Shown piece after piece: positions 30,758 through 40,828 of a stretch of DNA of 64,000 nucleotides; position 1 is the stretch's first letter, and each line of letters begins with the position of its first letter. Made by a program: the position numbers and the translations under genes. The DNA is from Clusia tigrina. Lineage: Eukaryota > Arthropoda > Insecta > Diptera > Clusiidae. Under the pieces are notes generated by a model that did no database searches, had not been told where the DNA came from, and saw nothing but the letters and a program-made list of their open reading frames with translations. The stretch spans positions 78,519,400 through 78,583,399 of the forward strand of contig OV050030.1 in NCBI GenBank assembly GCA_920105625.2. The letters run 5' to 3'.

Positions 30758-31664
30758 TAGGGTTGCCAGACGGGCCTGATTTGGCCTGATTGTCAAGTTT
30801 TTAATGCGCGTCAAGTGTCAAGTGAAAAAGTGATTTGTCAATGTTTTTTGTAAGTTAATTTTTTTTCTCAAATTTATTCTAGCTACATATGTAATAATAC
30901 TTAAAAAAAGTAAGTTTATATTTCTAAAAAACACATCGAAAGAGCATATTTTTACTATCAATACAACTAAGGACTAATATGATACATATTTTTTTCTGTG
31001 CAATTATAATTTTAAAAATATAGTTCTCTTTAGGTATGTACAATTATAATAAAAGTGCCAACACTGATATTTACCCCATTACTCAACACTGGTAAATTGA
31101 CAACATTGAACAGCTGAGTTGCAATACGTACATTGAAGTTTTTGGAAATAAAAAGTGAGTTTATATTTTTGTTTGTTAATTTGTTTTAACGAGTATATTA
31201 TTTGCAGAATATTCTATTGTGATACGTTGGATTAGTGAAAATATAACAAAACTGCTAGAAGGTAACGAAGATGCTGGACCATCAAAAAAACCAAGATATA
31301 CTGTTTACTTGGATAGATGGCATGTGGCACCAAAATATTCCAATTTGTCATAGTATAGAAAGATCTGGCATCACTCAAAAACATGAATTACAAAATGGAA
31401 GTGTGGCAATCACATGAATGAGACCAACGATTGCATCAGCCAAACTGAAGTAAAATCAACGTGCTTTTTTCATAAGAAAATCTTGACTACCTTCTATTAA
31501 ATAAACATATCTATAAGTATACATTTAAATATATCCTTGTTTTATTAACACTATAACACAATTGGATACAAAAGAAAGATTAATACACTGCAATTATAAA
31601 TTATAAATTATGTCAGACAGAAATTTCAATAAAATATGAAGGGAGCTGGGCATTAAATAGACAT

Positions 31665-32330
31665 ATGAAAACTAAAAAACATGCCAAAATCGTATTGTCG
31701 CAAAAAATGTACCGGAGCATTTCGAAATTCACTGTTTCAGCAGAAACTACAATTGAAACACAAATTGCACGGGCTGAACTATTATGTGTATTTCATAACG
31801 TATTACACGGCCTCAGCTATAACAGCTTAGATTGCCAAATGAAAATGAGTTCTACTATATACTGCGAAAGTAAAATTGCCAACAAAATAACATGTGGACG
31901 TACAAAATCATCAGCTATAACAAGAAATGTTTTGGGTCCATATTCGCAGGAAAAAGTTGCTAAAGCCTTAAAAAAATGTTTGTATTATTCCGTAAGTGGC
32001 GATGCTTCAAATATCGGTAACGTAAAAACCTATCCGTATGCTGTACAATATTTTGATCCCGAAACTGGGATACGTAAACAAATTTTAGATTTTTACGAAG
32101 ATCCTGATGAAGCATCTAAGGATATATTTGGTAATATTATTAGAATTACAAATGTTAATAAATTAAAAATTGAACAAATTACATCGTATAGTGCTGATAA
32201 CGCAAATGTTAATTACGGTTTATATAATTCTGTATTTCAAAAACTTAAAAATGAAAATAGCCAAATTATAGAAGCAAATTGCAATTGCCATATAATTAAT
32301 AATTGTATAAAAATGCTCTTAACGCTTTAA
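31665..32330 (+). pseudogene. hAT transposase, N-terminal part
   Basis: 221 aa from the first ATG, but the frame is open upstream, where LCQTEISIKYEGSW and LNRHMKTKKH look like a degenerate BED-type zinc finger, so the true protein probably began earlier. The catalytic-domain blocks YSVSGDASNIGN (first Asp), SYSADNANVNYG (second Asp) and ANCNCHIINNCIK are the normal order for hAT transposases of the ZMYM/KIAA1586-like type. The frame is lost in an A run near 32310, one base short relative to the downstream frame. Confidence 0.85.
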
Positions 32331-33289
32331 CTGTTGACGTCGAAAACATTGTAATCAAAATATATAATGAATTTAGCTCTTCGGCTGGGACTACAAACAA
32401 ATTAAAACAATGTTTTGAATTTGCAAACATCGAGTACAAAAATCTCCTTCGACATGTGCCTACAAGATGGCTTTCACTTCTGCCAGCAATTGACCGTTTG
32501 TTATATTGTTGGTCGGCAGTAAAAAGATATTTTCTACAGAAAGGCAAGAAAAATTGTCGAAAAGTTCTTTGGGAATTCGTAGCACATGCAATTTCCGACA
32601 TAGAACTTACAAATGAAGATGTTGAATGCACAATTGAAGGTTTATCCGAGGCATATTTATATTTCATTCATAATGTGATGCACGAGTTCCAAGCTGCTAC
32701 ATTAGTTTTAGAAAGTGACTCCTGCACAATTGTAGAACTACATAACGTAATGGCCAATCTTATGAACAGTATTCAAAGCCGTATGAATGATAATTTTTAT
32801 GGAAGCAAAGTTGCTACAATTATGAAATCCCTTTCCCCTGATGAAATAAGTACTTTCAAGTTCGAAGCAAATGAGTTTCTTAAGAGAGCTACCAGTTATT
32901 TAGCTGAACGGTATGATTTTGGAGAAACATCAATATACAATCAAATTTCCTGTTTAAATATAAAAAAGTACCTTCTGACTTGGAATAAGCTGTTAGAGCT
33001 TCCGAAATTATTAGGTATTTCAAATGACATTGACAATGATAAACTGTATGCCGATTACTGTGTTCTTCGAGAAGTTTACGATATTTTACCAAAAGATATA
33101 CCAAATTATAGAATATGGTCATATTTTTTCAAAAAGTGTGCAGAAAGCAATCTTCAAAATTTAAAAAAGTTGATCTCATTTGTGTTTTCTATCCCAATAA
33201 GCAATGCCTTTTGTGAAAAAGCATTTAGTGTTCTAAATAATTTATATACCAAAGATAGGAATAGAATGTCCTTCGATCTAATAAAATAA
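32303..33289 (+). pseudogene. hAT transposase, C-terminal part
   Basis: 328 aa continuing the preceding frame after a one-base shift (ALNALTVDVENIVIKIY onward). It contains the hAT motif HVPTRWLSLLPAIDR with the conserved RW and, at its end, the dimerisation region SIPISNAFCEKAFSVLNNLY with the catalytic Glu. There is no internal stop. A single indel is the only obvious lesion besides the uncertain N-terminus. Confidence 0.87.
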
Positions 33290-33735
33290 TTAAAATTAAT
33301 AAGAATAAATTTTAATGAGGATTGCAAAAATCTTTCAAACATTTTTAACAACACCCGATGGTAGAGAATTAATTAATTCTGTATCTAAGAATACGAAATA
33401 TATGTGGCAAAATAAATAGAACCTATATTTTTTTCTTAAGATAGTACTTATATTTTTTTTTAAATAACGCCTAAGTTTTCTTTAAAATATATAAAGACTG
33501 AATTTTTATTGTTATATTGTTTTTTGTTTCTTTTACATTGTTTCTGTTATTTTTACTTTTTATGATATTTTTGTTTTTATTCTAATAATTTTTATGAAAG
33601 AAAAATAATAAAAAATTAAATAAAAACCAATAGTATGAGTGTTTTTATTTGTCAAGTTTTTTTTTCAAAATCAAGTTTTTTTTTGGTCAATGTCAAGCTT
33701 TTTGGCAAATTGGATCTGGCAAGCCTAATTGTACG

Positions 33736-34059
33736 TGAGTTCACAGCGTTATGAACGGTAAAAAGGAGTTACCTACTATTAAAAATTTTAAAACCTTAAG
33801 CGTAGAAAATTTAAAAATGAAGCAATTTTGATAAATAAGGTTTAAATTATACAGATTTACTTATTAATATAATTAAATAACTTTTTTACATAATTTCTGC
33901 TTAAATGTATATAATATAAATTTTTATCTAAGCACAATTAATTATTTGTAGGTCTGTGTGGTATTTTCCACACCACCTGTGAGGTATGCCACTTAAGTAT
34001 TATTGGAGTAACAATATGTTGACATTTTTTTTTTTTGAAATAAGTAATTACCTATTAAA
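33736..34059. other. Intergenic spacer, A+T-rich
   Basis: Contains a T12 run near 34027. GTGTGGTATTTTCCACACCACC (33957-33978) has a self-complementary core. No gene seen. Confidence 0.5.
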
Positions 34060-34064
34060 TAAGT

Positions 34065-34492
34065 TGTAATAAGCCACTGTTAAATTAAGAAAAATGCAGC
34101 TCTGAAATGATGCAGCTCTCGTATCTTTATTACCTTTTATACTATAATTATTATACTTACGTCAATCATACATTATGCATTTATATGTCAATTCTGCTTT
34201 ACATCCGGAAATTCTTTTTCTTTTAAACATATCTTTCGTAAAAAGCAGAAGTAGTTGCGCATAACTTGCGTCATATTTTCATAAATGAAAAGCTGATGGT
34301 TTGAAACCAAAAAGTAAGAGTTAATATACTTTACTTATATACAATTTCTTTAATCAATTAACTATGTATTATTTTAAGGAATTAAAACATAAGGTTGCGT
34401 CACAAGTTGACAATAAAGAAATAATTGCATTTCACTGAAATTAACCTGTGTTGAAAATCAATTCAAGCCATCACGAGCTACTGTTGCGGACA
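34065..34492 (+). repeat. BEL LTR 1
   Basis: TGTA...GACA, 428 bp. AATAAA at 34412-34417. Its first 13 bases (TGTAATAAGCCAC) differ from TGTAGCCGCCAC in LTR2 and LTR3; the rest is nearly identical. Confidence 0.85.
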
Positions 34493-34626
34493 AATTTTTA
34501 ATTCTTTTTGTGATCTATTCTCTATCTTGCCTGGTGGATTTACTGACGCTGGAGATTGTAGTCCCTAACTGAAAGTTTATACGGCTGCCAATACCAACAT
34601 AACCTCAGCCACACGTAAGTACCCAT

Positions 34627-36936
34627 ATGGACCCTCCATTACAGCACGGTCAACCACACAATACAGGCGTCTTGCCACAAAACGTCCAACAAATATGTCA
34701 GCTTTGCCACGAACAACTTGCTGATATCGTGGTAAGTTGCAAGTCATGTCAAAAGCCATACCATACAACTTGCGCAAAGGTCTCAAGCCCACAAGGGTCA
34801 TGGCTATGTCAATTTTGCAACACAAACTTTACGCACTCTGCTTCAAGCACACATTCGTCGTTGGCGTCAAGAGACTCCGTTAGCAGAAGGAAAGCCCTTG
34901 AGCTAAAAAGGTTAGAAGAAGAGCGTGAGCTGTCTATGAGACGCGATCAGGAATACCTGCAGAAAAAATATAAAATTCTTCATGAGATTGAAGAAGAAGA
35001 AGATGCCGATAATCCGTTTCTAACAGCTTCGAAACAAATTACCCAAGAAGCAAATGCCATAGTCCCACCGCCGAACCTAACCTCATTTAATGCATCTGTG
35101 CATGTGCCAGTCATACCAAGTGCCAGTCATCATAGCGTCCCTATTATGACTACCGCCGCAGACAATCCACCTGTAAACCATTTATATGAACAAACCAATA
35201 TCGCAAATGCACGACCTTTTAATTTGATTTGTCCGAGTTTTCCATTGCACTCAACAGTAAATCAAAATGTGAATCAACCACGTCTAATTTATTCACAAAA
35301 TATTAATAATACACAGCAGTCTCAATCATTTATTAATCACGAGCAGACGGAAACATCTCAGCCACCACCATTACAGCGAACAACTCTGGGGAACAGACTA
35401 AGACCTGACCAATTACATGCTCGCCAAACTGTGCCTAAGGATTTGCCCACTTTCTCTGGTTGCCCCGAGGAATGGCCTTTGTTTAGCTCGACTTATGACT
35501 GGTCTACAGAAGTCTGCGGGCTGACGGATGCAGAAAATTTGATAAGACTCCAAAGATCCCTGCGTGGTGAAGCATTAGAGGCTGTTAAAAGAATTCTTAT
35601 TCATCCATCATGTGTACCACACGCTATTTCCACATTGAAATTATTGTACGGTCAGCCAGACAAGATTCTGTTTTCTCTGAAAAATAAAATAAAAACATTA
35701 CCACAAGTTAACCTAAACAAAATGGAAACAATAATCAACTTTGCGATCCAAGTAAAAGGTCTCCAATCAACTATTGAAGCCTCTGGACTCATTGATGAGT
35801 TGAATAATTCATCGCTGCTCCAGGAACTAGTCTCAAAATTACCACCGTATTACCAAATAACTTGGGGTTCAATAAAATTAAGTCTTCAGCAAAATAATCA
35901 ACAAGCAAATTTATCAGAATTTGCCAATTGGATATTTGACATTGGACTGTCAGCTAGCACTGTTAACATTGAAAATAATATGACGGTTGATCCTGTTAAT
36001 AATCGTAAACAAAAGAACGTTTTTTGCAATACACACACAGAAACTAATAAAAAGAAATGTCTGGTTTGCAGCAGTGATTGTAAAACTGTTACAAGCTGTA
36101 AAAAGTTTATGTCAGCTGATCGCAAAGATAGATGGAATTATGTTAACAGATTAGAGTTGTGCAAGCACTGCTTACGAAAACATTCAGGAATATGTTACAA
36201 CAGAGATAAAAACTGTAATGTAGAAGGCTGTCAATTTAAACATCATAATCTTCTTCATAAGTATCAAAGCAACAATACACCACAAGAAAACAATGAGAAA
36301 GAAAAGTACAGCAGTAATGTTCAAAATGTAAACGCACATGATACTCAAAAACAAAAAATTCTCTTTAAAGTAATTCCGATAAGAATTTATGGAAACAACA
36401 ACAAATTCATTTCTACATATGCGTTTTTAGATGACGGCTCTTCAATTAGCTTAATAGATGAGGAAATAATAAAACAATTGGATTTAGAAGGGGAAGCTGA
36501 ACAACTATGTTTAAAATGGACTGCAAATGTAGAAAGAATTGAAGAAAACTCTCAACGTTTAACAGTGCAGGTGTCTGGTAATAACAGCAAAAGTTTTGGT
36601 GTCGATGTTCGCACAGTAAAGGGACTTTCATTACCTAAACAAACACTCGATTATGAAAATCTAAACAGAAAATTTAATCATTTAAAAGGGTTACCAGTTG
36701 ATAGTTATTATGCCGCTACACCAAAAATTCTTATTGGACTTAACAATATAAATATCGCATTAGCGAATAAAATCAAGGAGGGTGGAAAAAATGAACCAAT
36801 TGCTATTAAAACCGCATTGGGTTGGGCAGTTTTTGGACCTTGTGGTAGCAGCCAACCTGTACAATACAATCTGCATATTTGTGAGTGTTTGGAGACAGAT
36901 GACCAAATAAATCAATTGGTAAAAAGTTTTTTTTAG
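34627..36936 (+). CDS. BEL unit 1 Gag-protease with N-terminal PHD finger
   Basis: 769 aa. Residues 24-64 form a C4HC3 PHD-type finger (C24, C27, C38, C41, H46, C49, C61, C64, with W59 two before the last pair). A coiled coil (about 85-125) follows, then the DUF1759 Gag domain (from DLPTFSGCPEEWPLF, about 275-430), cysteine/histidine knuckles (KKCLVC through EGCQFKHHNLLHK, about 475-545) and the DUF1758 aspartic protease with YAFLDDGSSISLID (about 600). It forms the particle, packages RNA and cleaves the polyprotein. It ends at TAG right after a run of eight T; one base less and it would read on into Pol. Most BEL elements encode one continuous Gag-Pol, so this is either a one-base lesion or a shift site. 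Confidence 0.93.
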   Translation: MDPPLQHGQPHNTGVLPQNVQQICQLCHEQLADIVVSCKSCQKPYHTTCAKVSSPQGSWLCQFCNTNFTHSASSTHSSLASRDSVSRRKALELKRLEEERELSMRRDQEYLQKKYKILHEIEEEEDADNPFLTASKQITQEANAIVPPPNLTSFNASVHVPVIPSASHHSVPIMTTAADNPPVNHLYEQTNIANARPFNLICPSFPLHSTVNQNVNQPRLIYSQNINNTQQSQSFINHEQTETSQPPPLQRTTLGNRLRPDQLHARQTVPKDLPTFSGCPEEWPLFSSTYDWSTEVCGLTDAENLIRLQRSLRGEALEAVKRILIHPSCVPHAISTLKLLYGQPDKILFSLKNKIKTLPQVNLNKMETIINFAIQVKGLQSTIEASGLIDELNNSSLLQELVSKLPPYYQITWGSIKLSLQQNNQQANLSEFANWIFDIGLSASTVNIENNMTVDPVNNRKQKNVFCNTHTETNKKKCLVCSSDCKTVTSCKKFMSADRKDRWNYVNRLELCKHCLRKHSGICYNRDKNCNVEGCQFKHHNLLHKYQSNNTPQENNEKEKYSSNVQNVNAHDTQKQKILFKVIPIRIYGNNNKFISTYAFLDDGSSISLIDEEIIKQLDLEGEAEQLCLKWTANVERIEENSQRLTVQVSGNNSKSFGVDVRTVKGLSLPKQTLDYENLNRKFNHLKGLPVDSYYAATPKILIGLNNINIALANKIKEGGKNEPIAIKTALGWAVFGPCGSSQPVQYNLHICECLETDDQINQLVKSFF
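36927..36934 (+). other. T8 run at the Gag-Pol frame change (unit 1)
   Basis: AAAAAGTTTTTTTTAGC: Gag-PR reads ttt ttt tag, whereas Pol is open in the +1 frame through the same run and continues as EGLGINYQN. The same run is at 43129-43136 in unit 2. Confidence 0.85.
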
Positions 36937-39900
36937 CATTGAAGGTCTAGGTATTAATTATCAAAATTTGAAGACCACTAAAGAGGATGAAAGATCGTTG
37001 CAACTTTTAAATAATTTTACCAAACAGCGAGATGATGGTCATTATGAAACTAGTCTGCTGTGGCAAAATGATAAAACATTCTTGCCAAATAATTATCAAA
37101 TGGCAAAAAGTAGACTTTTATGCCTCGAAAAGCAAGTAAGAAAAAATAGTGATCTTCATGCAGTTTATGATGAAACAATTAAAGAATACCTCAACAAAGG
37201 TTATATCACCAAAATTGATATAAATACTTCGGCTGAAAGAGTCTGGTATCTCCCCACGTTTCCTGTATTTAATAAGAATAAACCAGGCAAATGTCGGATT
37301 GTATGGGATGCTGCCGCAAAGTTTAATGGGATTTCGTTAAATTCCATGCTTTATAAAGGCCCAGACATGTTAGCTTCATTACAAGCGATACTTTTTCAGT
37401 TTAGAGAACGGTCTGTAGCCATTTGTGGTGACATCGAGCAAATGTTTCACCAGGTTTTCATGCGTGAAGAAGACCGACATGTTCAGCGTTTTTTGTGGCG
37501 TAATTGCGATGCTAACAAAGAACCTAATGTTTACCTCATGAACGTTATGATATTTGGAGCCTCATGTGCTCCGAGTATCTCCCAATACGTGAAAAATATA
37601 AACGCCTCCAAATATGAAAATAAATTTCCACAAGCTGCTTCTGCCATAAAAAACAACCATTACGTAGATGATTTTCTGTACTCTGCCGATACAGTAGAAC
37701 AAGCCGTTAATATAGCAAAGGAAGTTAAGTATATTCAACTGCAAGCTGGCTTCAACCTTAGAAATTGGGTTTCGAATAAAATCGAAGTAGTAAACCAAAT
37801 AGAAAAACCACGTCACGTGAATGAAAAGCAATTAAATATGGGGTCAGATAAGGAAACTGAAAAAGTTTTAGGTGTTTTTTGGAACCCAACAGATGATGCC
37901 ATCGTATTTAAAATTTCACCACATATTCTAAGCAACGATATTGTTCGTCTCAATAAAGCTCCCACAAAACGACAAATTTTAAGAATCTTAATGACAGTTT
38001 ACGACCCCCTGGGATTAGTTGGTAATTTTGTTATGTACCTTAAAATTATTTTACAAGAAATTTGGAGAAGCGGCGTCAGCTGGGACGAGCCAGTTAAGGA
38101 AGAACCACTTGTTAAGTGGGACAAATGGTTAAAGTATCTTCCCGATTTAGAAAAAGTTAACATTCAGCGTTGCTATTTAAAATCAATCGTTGATTACACC
38201 GATGCATACATAGAGCTTCATACATTTGTGGATGCGAGTGAAAGCGGGTATGCAGCAGTAGCTTATTTTCGTATAGTGAGTAATAATAACATCGTTTGCT
38301 CGCTAGTGGGATCTAAAACCCGTGTTGCCCCTTTGAAAATCACATCAATACCTCGTTTGGAGTTAATGGCTGCACTCATCGGCTGTCGTTTCGCCAACAA
38401 CATTTTAAAAAATCACACGATCTCCATAAATAAAAAATATTATTGGTCTGACTCGAAGACAGTAATCAGTTGGTTACAAAATGGTAATAAAAAGTATCAC
38501 CAATTTGTCTCTTTGCGTATTAGCGAAATTTTGGATACTACGGATCTGCAAGATTGGCATTGGATTCCGGGAAAGCACAACGTTGCCGATGAAGCAACAA
38601 AGTGGGCTAAAAAACCCGACATCTCTTTCGAAAGTCGGTGGTTTAAGGGGCCTGATTTCCTTTTAACACCTAAAAGTGAATGGCCAAGCTATGAAACAAA
38701 GTTAGAATCATGTGATTCAGAGGTAGTCGAATGTGTTCATGTTCATGATATAGAAGAAATGGTTATAAACATAAATCGTTTTTCCAACTGGAATAGATTG
38801 TTGAGGACCACTGCATATGTGATTCGTTTTTGTGATGCTGTTCAACAAAAAGCAAAATCTAAGAGTGAACTTGAGTCTACTGAACTTGCCAGAGCAGAAA
38901 ATTTATTGTTTCGTCTTGCACAACATGAAATTTACCATGAAGAAATTCATCTTTTAAAATCAAAGAAAAAATTATCTAAGTCAAGCTCATTGTACAAACT
39001 TACTCCAAAATTGGATGAAAACCAAATCCTTCGTGTAGAAGGCCGAATAGATAGAGCTATTGTTCCTGAGGAAACCAAATCCCCTATAATTTTACCTAGG
39101 GGTATTCGCATTACACAACTGTTAATTATGAATTTTCATATAAATTACAAACACCTCAATCACGAAACCGTGATAAACGAATTGAGGCAGCGATTTTATA
39201 TTCCTCGGCTAAGAGCGGTTTTCAAAAATTCATTGAAGCAGTGCCAAATGTGTAAAATAAAGAAAGCTGTTCCAAACTTTCCTCAAATGGCGAAGTTACC
39301 AGAAGCCCGATTGGCAGCGTTTTGTCGTCCTTTTACATATACAGGTGTGGATTACTTTGGCCCAATTATGGTGACGGTTGGCCGACATACAGAAAAGAGG
39401 TACGGTGCTTTGTTTACATGTCTTACGGTAAGGGCTGTCCATATAGAGGTTGTCAACACTCTAAATACTTCATCGTGTATAATAGCAATTAGATATTTTA
39501 TATGTCGTCGCGGAACACCGAGGGAGTTCTTTAGTGACAACGGGACGAATTTTGTTAGCGCAGAAAGGGAAATTCGAGAAGCCGTGGAAGAAGTTGATAA
39601 AAACAAACTAGTACATGTTTTTACTACGGCTACAACAAAATGGAACTTTATCCCACCCTCGTCTCCGCATATGGGAGGGGCCTGGGAGAGGCTCGTAAGG
39701 TCGGTAAAAAACGTTTTTTATAGTATTTCACATACTCGCACACCAAGCGATGAGCTACTTCGGGGAATGCTAGCTGAAGTAGAAAACATAATTAATTCCC
39801 GACCATTGGTTTACGTTCCGATTGAACACGAAAATGCAGAAGCAATAACGCCAAATCACCTGCTGGTGTATTCATCAAATGGTATGAAACCGTTAGCGAC

Positions 39901-40228
39901 ATACGACGACAGCGGCGTGGCACTTAAGCATAACTGGCTCGCTTCTCAACAGTATGCAGAGATATTTTGGCGCAAGTGGGTAAAAGAGTACTTGCCATCT
40001 TTAACGCTTAGAACGAAGTGGCATGAAAAGACTAAGCCGTTGCAAGTTGGTGACTTAGTTATTGTGGTTGACCCGTCGAGTCCAAGAAACGTGTGGCCAA
40101 GAGGTAAAATTGTAGAAACTACTATGGCAAATGATGGGCAGGTACGAAAGGCGAGGGTCCTAACTACAAGTGGAGTAATTGTGCGCCCTGCAACAAGATT
40201 GGCGGTATTGGATGTGTCCTCTATTTAG
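36935..40228 (+). CDS. BEL unit 1 Pol: RT, RNase H, integrase
   Basis: Open frame of about 1097 codons, entered from the T8 run; no standard ATG is needed if read as Gag-Pol (first in-frame near-start is a TTG at 36968). RT has IVWDAAAKFNGISLN, CGDIEQMFHQV and the catalytic HYVDDFLYS (about residue 233 counting from 36968). RNase H has LHTFVDASESGYAAV, LELMAALIG and YWSDSKTVISWLQ. Integrase has the zinc domain (NFHINYKHLNHET ... CQMCKIKK), core residues in TGVDYFGP, FFSDNGTNF and GAWERLVRSV, and a DUF5641 tail (VGDLVIVVDPSSPRNVWPRG). All catalytic residues are present. No stop or frameshift inside. Confidence 0.93.
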   Translation, partial: SIEGLGINYQNLKTTKEDERSLQLLNNFTKQRDDGHYETSLLWQNDKTFLPNNYQMAKSRLLCLEKQVRKNSDLHAVYDETIKEYLNKGYITKIDINTSAERVWYLPTFPVFNKNKPGKCRIVWDAAAKFNGISLNSMLYKGPDMLASLQAILFQFRERSVAICGDIEQMFHQVFMREEDRHVQRFLWRNCDANKEPNVYLMNVMIFGASCAPSISQYVKNINASKYENKFPQAASAIKNNHYVDDFLYSADTVEQAVNIAKEVKYIQLQAGFNLRNWVSNKIEVVNQIEKPRHVNEKQLNMGSDKETEKVLGVFWNPTDDAIVFKISPHILSNDIVRLNKAPTKRQILRILMTVYDPLGLVGNFVMYLKIILQEIWRSGVSWDEPVKEEPLVKWDKWLKYLPDLEKVNIQRCYLKSIVDYTDAYIELHTFVDASESGYAAVAYFRIVSNNNIVCSLVGSKTRVAPLKITSIPRLELMAALIGCRFANNILKNHTISINKKYYWSDSKTVISWLQNGNKKYHQFVSLRISEILDTTDLQDWHWIPGKHNVADEATKWAKKPDISFESRWFKGPDFLLTPKSEWPSYETKLESCDSEVVECVHVHDIEEMVININRFSNWNRLLRTTAYVIRFCDAVQQKAKSKSELESTELARAENLLFRLAQHEIYHEEIHLLKSKKKLSKSSSLYKLTPKLDENQILRVEGRIDRAIVPEETKSPIILPRGIRITQLLIMNFHINYKHLNHETVINELRQRFYIPRLRAVFKNSLKQCQMCKIKKAVPNFPQMAKLPEARLAAFCRPFTYTGVDYFGPIMVTVGRHTEKRYGALFTCLTVRAVHIEVVNTLNTSSCIIAIRYFICRRGTPREFFSDNGTNFVSAEREIREAVEEVDKNKLVHVFTTATTKWNFIPPSSPHMGGAWERLVRSVKNVFYSISHTRTPSDELLRGMLAEVENIINSRPLVYVPIEHENAEAITPNHLLVYSSNGMKPLATYDDSGVALKHNWLASQQYAEIFWRKWVKEYLPSLTLRTKWHEKTKPLQVGDLVIVVDPSSPRNVWPRGKIVETTMANDGQVRKARVLTTSGVIVRPATRLAVLDVSSI

Positions 40229-40267
40229 GAGTATGACTTCGAGAGCCTCTCGTCATACTGCAGGGGG

Positions 40268-40694
40268 TGTAGCCGCCACTGTTAAATTAAGAAAAATGCA
40301 GCTCTGAAATGATGCAGCTCTGGTATCTTTATTACCTTTTATACTATAATTATTATACTTACGTCAATCATACATTATGCATTTATATGTCAATTCTGCT
40401 TTACATCCGGAAATTCTTTTTCTTTTAAACATATCTTTCGTAAAAAGCAGAAGTAGTTGCGCATAACTTGCGTCATATTTTCATAAATGAAAAGCTGATG
40501 GTTTGAAACCAAAAAGTAAGAGTTAATATACTTTACTTATATACAATTTCTTTAATCAATTAACTATGTATTATTTTAAGGAATTAAAACATAAGGTTGC
40601 GTCACAAGTTGACAATAAAGAAATAATTGCATTTCACTGAAATTAACCTGTGTTGAAAATCAATTCAAGCCATCACGAGCTACTGTTGCGGACA
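40268..40694 (+). repeat. BEL LTR 2 (shared between the two units)
   Basis: TGTAGCCGCCAC...GACA, 427 bp, preceded by the polypurine tract GCAGGGGG (40260-40267). It is the 3' LTR of unit 1 and the 5' LTR of unit 2. Confidence 0.92.
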
Positions 40695-40828
40695 AATTTT
40701 TAATTCTTTTTGTGATCTATTCTCTATCTTGCCTGGTGGATTTACTGACGCTGGAGATTGTAGTCCCTAACTGAAAGTTTATACGGCTGCCAATACCAAC
40801 ATAACCTCAGCCACACGTAAGTACCCAT

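Larger units (their letters stand above)
30758..33727 (+). mobile_element. hAT DNA transposon (2970 bp) with TIRs and TSD
   Basis: The ends TAGGGTTGCCAGA (30758) and TCTGGCAAGCCTA (ending 33727) are inverted repeats with one mismatch in 13. The 8-bp direct repeat ATTGTACG flanks them at 30750-30757 and 33728-33735; an 8-bp duplication is the hallmark of hAT. Inside are two frames that together make one transposase, separated by a one-base shift. GTCAAG-type subterminal motifs cluster at both ends. Confidence 0.92.

Noticed and set aside
34069..34073. ATAAG as the target duplication of the BEL dimer, with LTRs starting CCACTG
   Set aside because: ATAAG also recurs at 46896-46900, but TAAGT with LTRs TGTA...GACA gives standard TG..CA ends directly after the polypurine tract, so it is preferred.
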